From positions 2,418,001-2,482,000 of the forward strand of contig JALGAS010000008.1 in the NCBI GenBank assembly GCA_023078685.1: DNA of 64,000 bases, read 5' to 3'. The notes under the pieces were generated by a model, which saw only the letters and a program-made list of their open reading frames with translations, ran no database searches and had not been told where the DNA came from. The stretch comes from Neopestalotiopsis rosae (lineage: Eukaryota > Ascomycota > Sordariomycetes > Amphisphaeriales > Sporocadaceae). Below, in pieces: positions 22,443-35,239 of this stretch. Within the stretch, counting starts at the first letter, position 1, and the number at the start of each line of letters is the position of its first letter. The translations under genes and the position numbers were made by a program.

Positions 22443-25400
22443 TTTGATGTGTCGAGACGATTTCGCTTGCTATCGTATCTACATCAGAGCGGGAAAACGT
22501 AAATGTGTAAATGCGCTGTGGGTTGAGCTTTTCGAGGTTTCTTGAAAGACGAAGAAGGTAAAGCGCCGGAAGCAGCAGCAGTTTCAACTGCAGGCGACGA
22601 GGACGACGACTGCGTGAACTGTGCGCTCCTTGTAAAGTCTGGTTCCAGTGCTCGTGGTTGACAGTTTCTCGAATAAGCATAAAATCGAGTTGAAGCCAAT
22701 TGACAGCGGGGCAGCGACCAGACGCTGCTTGTTAGCGCAGCAAGTGGCTTGCGATTGATGAAAGTTCCTTGGGGCCTGGCGCTGATAAGCCGCTGTCGCT
22801 AGAAAGGCGGGGCGGAGCTTAATAGGTATTGAGCGATACTCCAGGGATTTGGATACAGCAGTAAGCAGAGAAGAACCTGAGGGGATCAAAAGATTTTGTC
22901 GCGGACGAGCGTGACAAGGTTTGCCTTAAGATTTGTCGTTGTTATCTTTTTCTTTTCTCAATTTCCTGGGGCTTTTGCTTCCGAAGTAGGCAGTGGTGTG
23001 GCAGCAAGAGTAATACGGACGGACGTCTTGCTGCAACGGCGGGTTGCCAGGTCAGGCAGGGAACAGCGGCGGCAGAAGACCTCTTTCGCTTGTTGTCCAG
23101 CCGTGTGTCTCCGATGCTAGGTTGGGTAGGTATATACCAGATTTGTATGCTGTGTCACACTCGTCCCAAAAAGAGGGGATATGGCAAGTGTAAAGGCGCA
23201 GCGGGAGGAATTGGATGCAACTCTGACCGAACAGAGCCGAGTAAAGCAGAATCCAGACAGACAGCGAAAGAGCGCACTGTCGCTTCCTCTCTCTTGCGTG
23301 CCGGCAGGGGTCCGGTGGGAGGAGGGTGTCACTTTTTTTTCTATTATCGATAGCCGTCGCGACGGGGACCTGGGGGATCCTTGGTGATCGACTTTTAGGG
23401 ACCGATGTCACCCCAAAAAAGAAAGAGCCAATTTTTTCTGATTCCAATTGAATGCCAAAGTCTTTCCACACGGGGGCAGCGGATCGGTGGGTTGTTGGCT
23501 AAGGTAGCTACCCAAAGGTGGATCGGACTCCGAGTTTGGCTATATTCTACCCACAAAAAAATAACGAGAGGGGACGGGGAGGAAGGGGGAAAAAAATTGA
23601 GGAAGCAAAAAGAAAGCCAGATGTTTGCAGGTTTCGTAGTGATGATCTATTTTTTGTCTCTCAGTCTCCTGTATGGAACTGTTTTTTTGAGTTTTTCTTT
23701 TCTAGCTGCACGCTTGGATGGATAGTTAGTGAATTGAATACCGTCTGTCTGGATTTTTGTCGTACGTAGTACTTGAGCAGAGCCAACGGATGGGACCTTC
23801 GGGGTGGAGTTGGGATCGAAACCCCCCTGTCGGTAGAGGCTAGGAAGTGATGATTGATGAAGGAGTATAGTACTGGCAGTTGACACAATACTCAAGCGTC
23901 CGATTTGATACAAGACACTCAAGCCAGACGTTGGGCTAGCTTCGAGTTTATTGTCTGTCTACTGTACTGTGTCGCGGATGGGACTGGCTGAACCCTGTTT
24001 TAGTTTTTTCTTGGGCATAGGCGTTGGGTTCAAGCAAAGTATAGCAAGTATAGAAAGGTGCCGCACCCAGTTGGCTCCAAGGAGTTCTAGAAGCCAGGCT
24101 TTCAACCGACTGCGGGTCGAGGAAGAAAGCAGACGAGCGAAGAAAAGACGCCGGCCCTTTTGAGTCTCGCAATGGGACGAAGCCGGATGGGAGGGGGGAA
24201 GTTCTCCAGCTGGTCTTTGCACTCGGACGCTGGGCCGGGAGAGCGCAAAAAAAGAGAGGGTGATGTGATGGGAGAAGTGGATGCCCGACTGAGCACTTTT
24301 GGCCCCTTGGGTACCAATTCGGCGCTTGAGTGACTGTAAAACAGACCAACGGGGTTGCGACAAGCTGACGTCGTGGGATCAATGGGCGGCAACGGCTCGT
24401 TCAAGCAAGAAGAACAATTGCAAAAAAAAGATCCAAAATCAAAAACGCAAGCATGCTTTGTGGTGCACGAAGAATAAGTCACGTAGGTAAAGATTGGAAG
24501 ACACGGGCCGTCTCCAGGGGACGAGGGGAGCAGAAAGGCAGACAAGCAGGCAGGCAGGCGGGTATGGCAGGTATGCAGGCAGGCAGGCAGACGAGAGACA
24601 GAAAGACCCGACATACATGAAGCGACGACAGACGTGGCCATCAATGGGAATACCCGGAAGGTCTCGAAGGGACGGGCCATGGTAGTGATTGACTTCTTTC
24701 AACTGGGACTGCAGCTTCTCAACGGCAAGCCTTGAGATCCCATTTGCCAGCCCAGGCACGGTAGGCAAAAGAGTACATTAGCGATGCCAGCACATTCAAC
24801 ACCCTCCATCATGTCAGTGATCACGTCCGCCCGTCTGTCTGCAAGCAATTAATCAGCCAAACTGAGCTATCAATCAATCAATGCCTATCTGGAAGGCTTT
24901 CTTTTTCTCATGTTATTCTTCTTCTTTTTGGGTGTCAGTTTGCAGAAATCGTGCATGAGCAGTGGGCAGTGGCCATTGCCTGTCTTGCCTGTCTCGTCCG
25001 TCTCTTCCACTTCTCTCGTTGCCGTGGGGTTGGGCCGTGTTCAACGCCAATCGCGGGGTCGAGGGTATACTAAGCAGAACATCGTCGACGGGTCCGGTAT
25101 CTACAATCACTGCTAAGAAAATGTGGATATGGGAGACCCTCGACTATGTCGCATGTAGGCATGTATGTTTGTTTCTATGCACGTCACATATGCAAATTCG
25201 TTCGCATGTCATTGTGCGTCATTGCTTTGACTTTCTCAGATACCCGAGTGTATTTTTATTTCGTGCACACAGATTTCAACCGTTTTCTCCTTTCACATGC
25301 ATGGCGACAGAGGGGCTTTTTGGACATATAGTGCTAGGTTAGGTTAAGTAGGTGAAGTATGCTTCTCCTTCCGCCTGGTTTCTTACTAGCGATGGTCTGG

Positions 25401-25599
25401 TTCTGGAGAAACAAATTATACTTTCAAGCACAAATATCTGATGCGACAGATGCATGTTTCTTCCGTTTTCTGATACGAGAATCAACTTTACCAAAATTTC
25501 TCCAGAATGTTTCAGTGCTCGCAATTTGTGGTCTTACTCTTCTTTGCAACTTTGTGATATATATATTTAGATTGTTTATGAAACAATCAGTCTTAGATA
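22443..25599. other. Intergenic, repeat-containing, no supported gene
   Basis: 3.1 kb with many overlapping short frames on both strands, none with motifs or stable composition. It includes the promoter of the disordered-protein gene, a CAGG microsatellite (24537-24591) and several homopolymer runs. Confidence 0.45.
24537..24591. repeat. CAGG-type microsatellite
   Basis: Two blocks of CAGG repeats interrupted by a short non-repeat segment. Smaller copies of the same unit occur near 6130 and 6390. Confidence 0.75.
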
Positions 25600-27240
25600 A
25601 TGAACAAGATGGTTCGAGATGATTTGCATTGGATGCTGCACAATATCCCAGTAGCTGCAGGTCGATTGGCCTTCAACGCACCCACAACAGGTTCTGTGCC
25701 TCTCCTATCACACATGTTTGACATGTCAGCCATCACTGTGTTGACTGGGCGATTATGATTGCCTTTGAAGCAGTCGCGCTCTCGATGATGGCGCACAGTG
25801 ACAGTTCATTGCCAGGACTCCAGCATCCCCCAAGATCTTGTGGCTACCTTTGCGCATATAATGCAACTGGGTCAAAAATGGCGAAAAGCTGCTTTCCACG
25901 CAGAGGAAGGTAGCTGCATCCAAAGCATTGACGTAGATGCGGGCTTCCGGATGCAGCTTGGGTCAAATGACAATATCTATTGCCTCGGGGCCAATTGCAA
26001 CAGAGAGCGATTCGCTGCGACCATCGGCATATGCAAGAAACGACCATAACGACCTGGACGGTGGATCTAGGCCGTCAAGTAAAATGTCGTTCATTTGGCA
26101 GAGACCCCAAAGAGTGAGGCTTAGAGCATGCAGTAGAAGAAATTGCGTCTGCGGCAGTACATAAGTGCATCACGAACTATGTGATAGATATCCCTGGCAC
26201 TCCTTTTACAATTGCTCGATAGATAATCGCCATTGATAAGCTTGGAAGCATATGGGTATATGGTGTGTTTTGTCCACCTGTGACGAAGCTATATCTGCCA
26301 GAATGACTGGAAAGGCAGATAACACTTTATGAGATCAGAAAACGGGTGAGTTAAGACTCAATGAATCTTGGTGTTGAGGATACAATAGGCTGTTTCTTCT
26401 TCTTTCCCAATCTCTCTTTCTTGTGAGAAAATTTATTCTCGGCCTCCTCTCCGCCTCCAATCTGACCTCATGCTCGCACGACCACTCTCCAGCCAGACCC
26501 CCCACCCTCCAAGACTTGTCTGCTGCTGTGCGACACTAGAATGGCCAGCAACCATATATAGGCGGTGATCTCCAAAGCAAGTGGCACGAAACCACATACG
26601 TGTTCAATCCGTTGTTGTCAACGTCGTTTACAGTGGCGAAATCCTTTCGTTCGGTTGTTCGAGACGGTCCCGGCCGCGGCATATCCATGCACAGCTGCTG
26701 TTTCTGTAGCAGCGGGATCTACCAACACTCCTCCAGCTCTTCTTTTTTTAACCGTTCACGGCACGATCGAAACACTCAAGACAGCGGAACACTATTGTGC
26801 AGCCGATGGTAGCTCCCTGCGAAACCACTATGACGAGCTCTTCTCGTTGACATAGAGACAATCTGAAACCTTGGGTAAGACAGCACACTTCTTGGATCAC
26901 CGAGCCGCTGGGTCGCGAAATATGCCTTCTTGATCACGTTGATTGGCCCGGTTGATGGGCGAGGGAAATACAAGTCATTGTTCATTCGACCAAGCAGCGT
27001 AGCTTCAACTTGGCTTTGTCTTTCGCTTCCATTTACGCTCCAACTGAGTCACTACGAAGCAGCCGCCAGCTCTCTTTCCCGACATCTCTGTACCGTAGCT
27101 TCGAGGGCGTCCGCACTACTTATTCTGCGGCAGCTACACATGAATTCATACCCAAGAGTGATATCGGTTCGTTTTAATTGGTCCAAATATGATCGTAGTG
27201 GCTCAGGAAAATAGAGGTCGTCATCTTGTGGGAATCCGGC
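25600..27240 (-). pseudogene. Cluster of frameshifted coding relics
   Basis: On the minus strand several protein-like blocks appear in changing frames. 27240 to 27052 reads PQDDDLYFPEPLRSYLDQLK followed by RTDITLGYEFMCSCRRISSA, ending at a TAG. Around 26850-26560 are EELVIVVSQGATIGCTIVFR, GVLVDPAATETAAVHGYAAA and KDFATVNDVDNNGLNTYVVS, each in a different frame and broken by stops. At about 26130-25790 is ILLDGLDPPSRSLWSFLAYA, continuing ADGRSESLSVAIGPEAIDIV, then a TGA, then YVNALDAATFLCVESSFSPF in the same frame. This may be one or two dead genes. I do not recognise the families. Unrecognised introns could explain some frame changes but not the in-frame TGA. Confidence 0.4.
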
Positions 27241-28459
27241 CGCAAGTGTAGAGAAAGATGTGTGCGATCATGTCAACAATCATGTATTCGATCTCCTCAC
27301 AGTGATCATTGATGCCACTTCGAAACTCGTCTCAGCTGGTTGAGAAGCTGAGTCTGAAGAGAGAGTGTGTTTTGTATAATTCTGCTGAAGCATAGGAAGC
27401 TTGACTGAGCCGGTGCTTGGTACTTGGTGCTTTAGAGGAGCAATGTTTGTATGAATCATGTGATCGACTTAGATCATTTGATGAGTATAGCTTGCGTAGC
27501 TACCATTGACCACAGCTACCCCTTACCACGGGGTGTGGCACCACGGCTCCCCCGTTCCTTGACTTACGGGCTGGGCTGGTCGCGAATGCGGATTTGAGAA
27601 CCTATGCACATCACTCGCCGGGTTGCAACTTTCGTCACTGCCTGCCAGCGCGGCCGATTGAGCTGGATATGACCTTCGCCGAGGCGGGCGTGATTATAGT
27701 CATCCCGCTTCCGAGGAGGCCAAGGAGCTCCGCAAAACGGGGGGCCGCGGTCAAACTACTTGCATGGCAGCGTGGCTGATTGGCGAGGGCGCAGTGTTAG
27801 ATGATTGCTTTCAATTCTATATTTGGACCCCGATGCTAAATGAGGATGAATTTTGAACAAATAATCTGATATCTTTTGGTTCAGCTTGGGGGCTTTTTTT
27901 TTCCTCTTTTTTTTTTTTTTGGCATGTAATTGCTTTCCGTTAAGCTTAATTTTAACAGTAATCTAGACTAACCGTTATGCTCGTTCCGCGTAGGCAACAT
28001 GCTGTATGCACCGCCGTCAGATCGTTATGGTACCCGTTGCCAAGATCATCAATTAATGGGACCAGGAAGGGATCAGCTATCAGCTCAGTCAGACTGGCCC
28101 CCGAGGCCCCCTTTCAGGGAGCAAAATGATTTTTGAGCGGTGCTTGCATCAAATAGTCCTAGGTATTGAACCCACGATGTGGAGTCCTCTACCAGGTACA
28201 TACGACGAACCTTGCCTAGTCCTAGAGGGTGCTGAGCCTCCCTGGGTAAGCATGATATGATGGCAAAATTCTACCATATGACAAGGTGTGGACTGATCTG
28301 GACTTCACCTTCCGGCAAAACTCGCTGCAATGTTATTGATCCATTGAAAGACAGCAGAGTCAAGATATTTGCAGCCTCCTGGGTATTGTGCTACTAGTGC
28401 ATATACTTGACAATGTTCGAGGTGGCATTTCTACGTGACTTGCCAATTTTTCTGCTTTC
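27241..28459. other. Intergenic upstream of the SGNH/FG-GAP gene
   Basis: 1.2 kb with no supported gene. It contains two adjacent T runs (27894-27920). The right part is the presumed promoter of the gene starting at 28460. Confidence 0.5.
27894..27920. repeat. Poly-T tract, interrupted
   Basis: Two T runs (about 9 and 15) separated by CCTC. Confidence 0.75.
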
Positions 28460-31400
28460 ATGATGAATTCCATTGCCGTGCGCTACTCTCCGTTGCATCC
28501 CCTTTCTTGGTTTCGTCACTTTAAACCATGGGAGGTGGTGCGCAAAAGAGAAATAGCTCTCCTAGGCGTCCTGGGACTTCTGGGAATTGGCTGTAGGTTC
28601 CACTTGAGAGATCGCCTAAGCCCTCACCCCGACTGAGCAGACATGGACTGACATCTATGTAGTGGGAAAGTCTTGTGCACACCCGTATGCTAGGGAGAAC
28701 TCTCAGACCAGTCAGTCGGACAATTCAGACCTATATTCGTCGAATTGGACGGCCTTGGGCGACTCGTACTCGGCTGGACCGGGAGCGGGCGACGATTATG
28801 ACAGTTTCGAATACGGAGGGGAGCCTTGTTATCGCAGCAAGGGTGCGTACGGACCACAGATCGAGGCCTTGAGCAGTGACGACGTGGGACATCTTCAATT
28901 CCTGTCTTGTACTGGCCACAAGACGACCAATGTCACAGAATATCAGCAGCCAGACATTCTTTGGGGAGACTTGGAGTCGGACATGCGTGTGACCTTGTCA
29001 GTGGGCATCAGCGACCTTTATTTCTCGCAATATGTCAAGGCTTGCTTGATCGGCTTTGGCTGGATAAACTGTTCAGAGACCCTTGACAAGATCAACAATC
29101 TGCTTGACAACAACGATGGGCAAAATTCCTTTAGAGACGGTCTTTATTCTGTTTGGAAGGGCATCATTAATGAAAACTGGAGCAGCAACCCTTACATGAA
29201 ACGCCATGTTCCCTCGATTCTACACACTCTGTATCCAACACTATTTAACGCGTCAACCGATCATTGCAACAACGAGGGAATGTTTGATTTCAGTGCCAAA
29301 TTCACGCATGAGTTGCGAAATCAGACTAACGATCTGGTGAAGAGGGCCAATGACATGATTGGCGTACATGCAGAAACCTTCATGAGAGATAATTGGGAAT
29401 GGCTCGGCAGTATTGAGATTCTCGATTACAACAGCGAATTTGATGGTCACCGATTATGCGAGGCATTTGTGACAGAAGCCGGCGCAGGGTTTGACAACGA
29501 CAACGTTTGGTTTCTTGATATATCGGGATCCGATACCTCGGCAGCAGGCGATGAGACAGTCGATATTGACACCTGCGACCCTGACTCGGGTGATATCGGC
29601 GAGGCTGTCAGCTGCGAGGTGGCCAAGTACCAGGCACAACATCCGGATGAAGACTTTGATGGACTAGAAAGCACCCCCAGGAAACAGATAGCCAAAGTGT
29701 TTCACCCAAAGAGTGCCGGATTCCAGGTGGTCAGGGATCGGATCAATGAGGTCTGGTTCAGAAACCGCCCACAGCTCCGCGTCTTGCCTCTGGGCGACTC
29801 CATAACTAATGGATACCAAAGCACCAATGGAGCAGGATACAGAGACACCTTCTACGAGCTTGCTACTATGCACCAGCAGTACACGGTGGACATGATTGGT
29901 TCTGTACAAGCGGGCAACATGTCCGACAACGACAATGAAGGCCACAATGGGGCAAACATCTCACAGACATCCGACTATGCTGATCTTTCGCTCGGCCAAC
30001 GCCCCAACGTGGTTCTTCTGCACGCCGGAACCAACGACATGGCCAGTGACGCCTCGGCAGATGGTGCTGTAGACCGCCTGTCCGCCTTGGTCGACAAGAT
30101 CCTAGAACAGTGTTCCGACGCCACGGTCCTCGTCGCCAGAATTATAGCATCGTCCAACTCGGCGACGCAAGATCGCATCGACGCGTTCAACGCCGGGGTC
30201 GAATCAGCCGTCGCTTCACGCGCCGCTGACGGCAAACATGTACACGCGTTGCCTATGGACGACGCAGTGACTGCCGATGATCTCTTCGACGGTATACATC
30301 CTAATGATAAAGGGTATGCTAGGATGGGCACGCTTTGGTGGGGTGGTGTGAAATATATTCTCAATAAGGGCTGGCTCGAGGATCCAGGTCAGTTATTTCC
30401 CATGTTTGCTCGTCTCAAGCCAGCATTGAAACAAAAAGTGCCAAAGACTAATACTTGATTTCCTCCATTAGTGGCCGGTGATGCGCCAGCGAATTCAACC
30501 TGCTCGACCGTGTCTACCTGGATGCCGCAAGGGACTATCGCTTCTGGAGGAGGCCTCGGGGCTGGTCGAATCCCTGGGCGGAACTGCACAGGGACCGACA
30601 CGTGCAGTTGCACCTATACAGACGACACGGAAGAAACAGTTGGTAATGAATCCGGTGACGAGTGTAGCGCTCTCGACCGTTTTGATACGAGCGCTGTGAT
30701 TATGGCTGATATTGACGGTATGCAAACGAGATGCAATCTCACATTCTCCTACTCTCGGGGAGACTCCAAGAATGAGTAGAATCACTAATGTTTATTTTCT
30801 CATAGGGGACGGCCGTGATGATTATCTGTATACTGATAAGAAGGCCAAAGTTACAATGTACCTGAACACCGGCCGTGCCCCCGATGAGGGCTCCAACGCA
30901 GGCAAGGTGCAATGGGCGCCCATGGGAGTCATCGCCACGAGGGTCGGAGCCAGGGGAGATCAGATCCGCTTCGCCGATCTTGATGGAGATGGCCGTGCGG
31001 AATATATTTGGTATGTCCATACCATTAGAAGTCGTAACAATAGAAGAGAAGGTTCTTTGCTAATAACTCTTCTTTTATAGGGTCAAGGACTCTGGTTCTG
31101 CAACAGTTTGGTGGAACCGCGGATTCAATGCGAGTGCATCCACCAAGGTCATTTGGGGCTCAGCAACAGGCGAGGAGATTGCGACGGGTATCGGCGACGG
31201 TCAAGGTATGTGGCGAAAGACTCGGGAAAGCGTGAGGGAATCGTGAGATGGTTTCGCTAATCGATGCCATAGGCGTGGTATTTGCCGATATGAACGGGGA
31301 CGGAAAGGCCGACTTTATCCATCTCGCTGCCAATGGCGCAGCGACTCTCTATATCAACCAGGGCCGACGGGCGAGCGGCGGCTGGGGATGGTGGAACTGG

Positions 31401-31736
31401 GGCGAGATCGCGGCGGGCGTGGGCAGCGACCGCGAAAACATACGATTTGCCGACTTAAACGGTGACGGGCGGGACGACTATGTCGTTGTAGACCCAGAGA
31501 CTGGCGGGCTCGACGTCTGGTACAACCGGGGTACGGAGTCGGGTGACTGGTCCTCTGTATCGTCAATAATTTGGTGGAATCCAGGCAAGCCCATCGCATC
31601 GGGGGTAAGCTATCTCCCAAACTGGTCAAACTCAATGATGGTGACTTTTGGGGACCTCAACAAGGATGGGAGAGATGATTATCTCTATGTCGGACTCACT
31701 GATGCAAGCATATACGCATTCATTAATGGATGCTGA
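28460..31736 (+). CDS. Tandem SGNH/GDSL esterase with FG-GAP (VCBS) repeats
   Basis: Six exons (28460-28592, 28663-30387, 30472-30717, 30806-31010, 31081-31205, 31273-31736) join in phase to 965 aa. Residues about 30-44 are hydrophobic (IALLGVLGLLGIG), a likely signal or anchor. Module 1 has ALGDSYSAG with Ser79, a block III reading SVGISDLYFS where GGND is expected, and FHPKSAGF with His392. Module 2 has LPLGDSITNGY (Ser424), HAGTNDM (Asn502) and DGIHPND (Asp587, His590), a complete SGNH set like carbohydrate esterases. The C-terminal 350 residues hold five FG-GAP-type calcium-binding repeats (ADIDGDGRDDY, ADLDGDGRAEY, ADMNGDGKADF, ADLNGDGRDDY, GDLNKDGRDDY), probably a beta-propeller for binding. 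It is likely secreted and acts on acylated glycans or esters; the substrate is unknown. The start was placed in the small first exon because the second exon has no ATG. Confidence 0.85.
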
Positions 31737-32164
31737 GCTCTTGTGTTGTACTATGGCATGGCGGGTGGCCGTGCGTGGCATAGAAGCGAGTGACTCAACT
31801 ATCAACTGGAATTGATAGTATTTAAACTTGTTTCCTTTAGATATTGCATCATATGTTGTTAGACTCTAGACTTAGGAGGAAATATGTAGATCTCTTGTCT
31901 CCAGCATCCAATCACTATGGTTGAGGCCTGACCTTTAGGTCAATATAATGATTTCTATCTATTACCACATCAGTATGCAGTGGGCAATCGAGAGATTTGT
32001 CGAGCATGGCACCGAAAAGATAGTATGGGGATACCTGAAAGAGTGAGAATGAGAATCTGAAGACGGGAACTGGAGGTATATCAGAGATGCCAAATCTACC
32101 AGCCTAGGAGTTATTTCAACTCGAGCAAGTCACGCCTGGATAGACACTATTGATTTGACGCTGA
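31737..32164. other. Spacer between SGNH/FG-GAP gene and nitrilase-like gene
   Basis: 428 bp with presumed 3' UTR of the esterase. No convincing first exon for the nitrilase-like gene was found; the ATGs present (for example 31975) lead into short frames without nitrilase character. Confidence 0.45.
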
Positions 32165-33465
32165 CCGTGCCCACTCACAATCATACTGGTCGCCTTCAAG
32201 AGCCTGATTTCCCTTACCGTCATCGCCCCAGCAAACTACTCTGGCCCCATCACCAACTTTACAGAACTCACAGTTGGACTCATCCGCGTCCCTCATCCCA
32301 ACTGGCCGTTTCCCCTTACCAACAAGAACTGGACTGGCGTGGTGTTTAACATAAGCCAGACCGTCGATGCCGGTATCGAACTCATCCAGCAGGCTAAGAA
32401 GAATGGCGCCGGCTCGGTGGCCTTTCCCGAGCTCTGGTTCCCCGGGTAAGCAGTTAATCTTCAACCTTTAGCAGCTAATTTCGGAGCTACTTTATTGGGT
32501 AGTGCGCTGACACTATAACGGACATATTTCCCAAAAGTCGCGAATTATACCACTGGAACGTGACGCATCTCCCATCCTATATCGACAATGCTCTCGTAGT
32601 CGGCAGTCCTGAATGGAATCGCACCATTGCCGCCGTCAAGAAAGAGGCCATATGGACAGCTCTGGATTTCGTTGAGTGCAAAGGCGATATAATCTTCATG
32701 GCGCAGGCCTTGATCTCGGCCGCTGGCGAGATTGTCATTCACCGACACAAGCTGCGTCCGTCGGGGTCAGAACGGGATATTTTCAGCGACGGCACCATCT
32801 CCGAGCTCCAGGTGCTGAACACGGATATTGGCAGAGTCGGCATGCTCGAATACGCAGAGTAAGTTGTTCATGATCGATGTGCGATTCAATCAATGACTCG
32901 CGAGATATATATCTGACATATCTGTTAACACACACGCACACAAAATAGACTTTGGTACCCCAGCATGACCTATCCCATGGCCATGCAACGTCCCAAGCTC
33001 CACATCGGCAATTTTCCCTACGTCCTGGACGCGGACGACGAGAGCGACAATCATTGGTTCCGGGCGGGTATTTTCAAGGCTGCGAGCGCTAGCTATGCGG
33101 TTTTAAGTGGCGCCCACGTCTTGCTTCCCGCCGTCGGACACTCCGTCATTATTGACCCGTATACCAATACTGTCGCCGAGTCGCGCGCCAAGAACATCTT
33201 TGCTGACTTGCCCATTCTATACTCTGCCTTTAATGATGCCAGTCTGTTGTATAGCGACGAGACGAGCGACGCTGATGCCCAGGTCTCCTGGGGCACGCTG
33301 CAGCAGATCAACGAGGCTGTCCCGGATGCTATTCCTCAAGTCACGGGCAGCCTTGTACCACATCATGAAAACTCGGTCGTCCAGCTCAAGGCCACCAATT
33401 TCACATGGAGCGAGACGGATAATCCTTCTGAATATGATCCCGAGGGATCCTTTGTCAAGGCCTAA
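32165..33465 (+). pseudogene. Nitrilase-family gene without catalytic Cys or visible start codon
   Basis: Coding segments 32165-32445, 32538-32858 and 32949-33465 join across two good GT-AG introns without any stop. Family homology begins near ELTVGLIRVPHPNWPFPLTN. The catalytic Glu is in VAFPELWFPG and the Lys in HRHKLRPSGSERDIFSDG. At the nucleophile block, where Cys is expected, the sequence reads RVGMLEYAELWYPSMTYPM, with Tyr (TAC at 32851-32853). No ATG occurs in frame between the TGA at 32162 and the homologous region; ATC at 32249 sits where a start would give a normal 344-aa protein. Nitrilases hydrolyse nitriles to acids, or act as cyanide hydratases, through a Glu-Lys-Cys triad. This copy should be inactive as a nitrilase. 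It is either a young pseudogene or a pseudoenzyme with an unseen first exon. Confidence 0.7.
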
Positions 33466-35239
33466 GTTTATCGCAGTTTTTGAACCAATTGGAAGGCTTC
33501 CCGTCGGCATGCTCATCCGGAGAATAGGACGATGGCTTAATGCTGTTCTCAGGCCATGTTCAAACTCTATGAAGTTTGAATGACTATGTGCAACGGTTGG
33601 CAGCTACCGATGCGTCGTCATTCAATGTTTTCCCCACGCTAGCATCTCCCCGTCTCGTCCGACACACATCAAGAAGAAGGGAGAGAGAGAAGAGAGAGAA
33701 AAGAATTGGCGACAACGCTAGGAAATGCATAATAGGGATTGAATTTTCCGTCGCTAGTAAATACTAGTGAACTCTGTAAATGCGATGAGATGAGATAGAA
33801 TGGCATGATCCCCGCAAACGGTTGTTCTTCGTATTGCTTAATGGCAAGGTTGGTTACATTATTCCTCAGGCAGAGCCGCCTGAGCATGCCTATTCTAGAG
33901 CTGCGCGGACTGCGCTACCCCAGCTGTTTGCAACCTTTTTGTCCTGCATCTCCCGTTGGTGTGGTGGTATCGGAAGCAAGGATACGAAATCTAGACGGGC
34001 TGCAGTGGCTTGTCTTGCAGACTTCTAGAAACTCGAGACGAGACCAGGCCGCTTGGCTCTCATCTTGCGTCCTGCAGTTTCTTTTGGTGTGTGTGTGTGC
34101 CATTGGGAAATCTGGGGTGTCAAGCTTCGCGCCCGAGATCCCCCGGACTTTTTGCAGCTCTGGCAGGCGAGGGCAGGTTAAGCCTTCCAGATCAAGTAGT
34201 GCGATCGACGGTTCTACAGAAAAAGAATCTTTACATCACTGCACGACTGCCAATCTGCGCACAAAATGAGCTTGACAAGCAACCTTCGGCAGCAAGGCTA
34301 TGGCCGGAGTGTGCCACAAACAGAGAAAGCTTCAGAGCTTAAGAGCTTGGGGATGGAGTACAGCTCGCCACGGGGGCCTTCTTTTGGGAGGGATGGACGG
34401 GAGTTAGGGACGCTCAAATGCTCGGGATGTCGGAGAATGCGCGCGCGCCTTGTACCTCAGTGAACTCAACTCTGGGCGGCGCAGAGCAGATTACAGGCAC
34501 AAACGACAGAGGAGGGAGGAAGGGGCGGTACATAAAGAGACCTGAAGGAAGAGGCGCAAGAGGGTCCGGCCCGGGCAGGGTGCCGGGTGACGTCTTTTGT
34601 GCAGTGGACCGCGTTCTAGTGTTTCCTAGCGCCCTGGGTAAAGGAGTTTTAGGGGTCTCGAGAGGTCTTCGGCGCCCCCGCATTCGGCATCCCCCATGCT
34701 TGTAATTGGCTGGGCTCTACTGGCTTGGACGGGTAGGTTAGGGGGGGATGGAGTGGGCGAGGGTGTGCTTGTGGGGATAGGCTAGGATAGGCGATGCCGC
34801 TACTGTACTAGAATGGCCACCCTCGGCGTTATTCCCAGTTGACCGCATCTCAATGTAGGGCGTGTGCGAGCCTTACATATTTGAACAACGTGACGGATCA
34901 ACGGGGCTTCTTAATGCGCTTGGGGTTAGACGTCTTCTTCTTCTTTACCACAAGACTGTTTCTAAAAACAAACCTATCTCTTGTAATCATCTTTCGATCG
35001 TCATTCTTTGAACCAAAGCTACCGTTCAACTCAGCCACCTGACTGAGTACAGCTCGTGATTCCTCCAACTACTACCTCACGCAATCCAGCGATTCATTCT
35101 TGACCCATCAGTCGAATCGTGCGCCCCTGAGAGATCAATATTTTGACCGCTCTCCTATTTTTACCTCCTGTAAATTCAAAAAAGAGTATTTTCAACCAAA
35201 TAATTATCCATCAAACAACAAACAACCAAATCAGCCAGC
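33466..35239. other. Intergenic, no supported gene
   Basis: 1.8 kb of short overlapping frames without motifs. It has a GA-rich tract near 33675-33700 and a GT run near 34088. The last few hundred bases are CAA/CAAC-rich, typical of a fungal 5' UTR, before the ATG at 35240. Confidence 0.45.

Noticed and set aside
28462..33465. Secondary-metabolite or detoxification cluster around the esterase and nitrilase
   Set aside because: No PKS, NRPS, terpene synthase, P450, transporter or pathway regulator is nearby. Two adjacent hydrolase genes are not enough.
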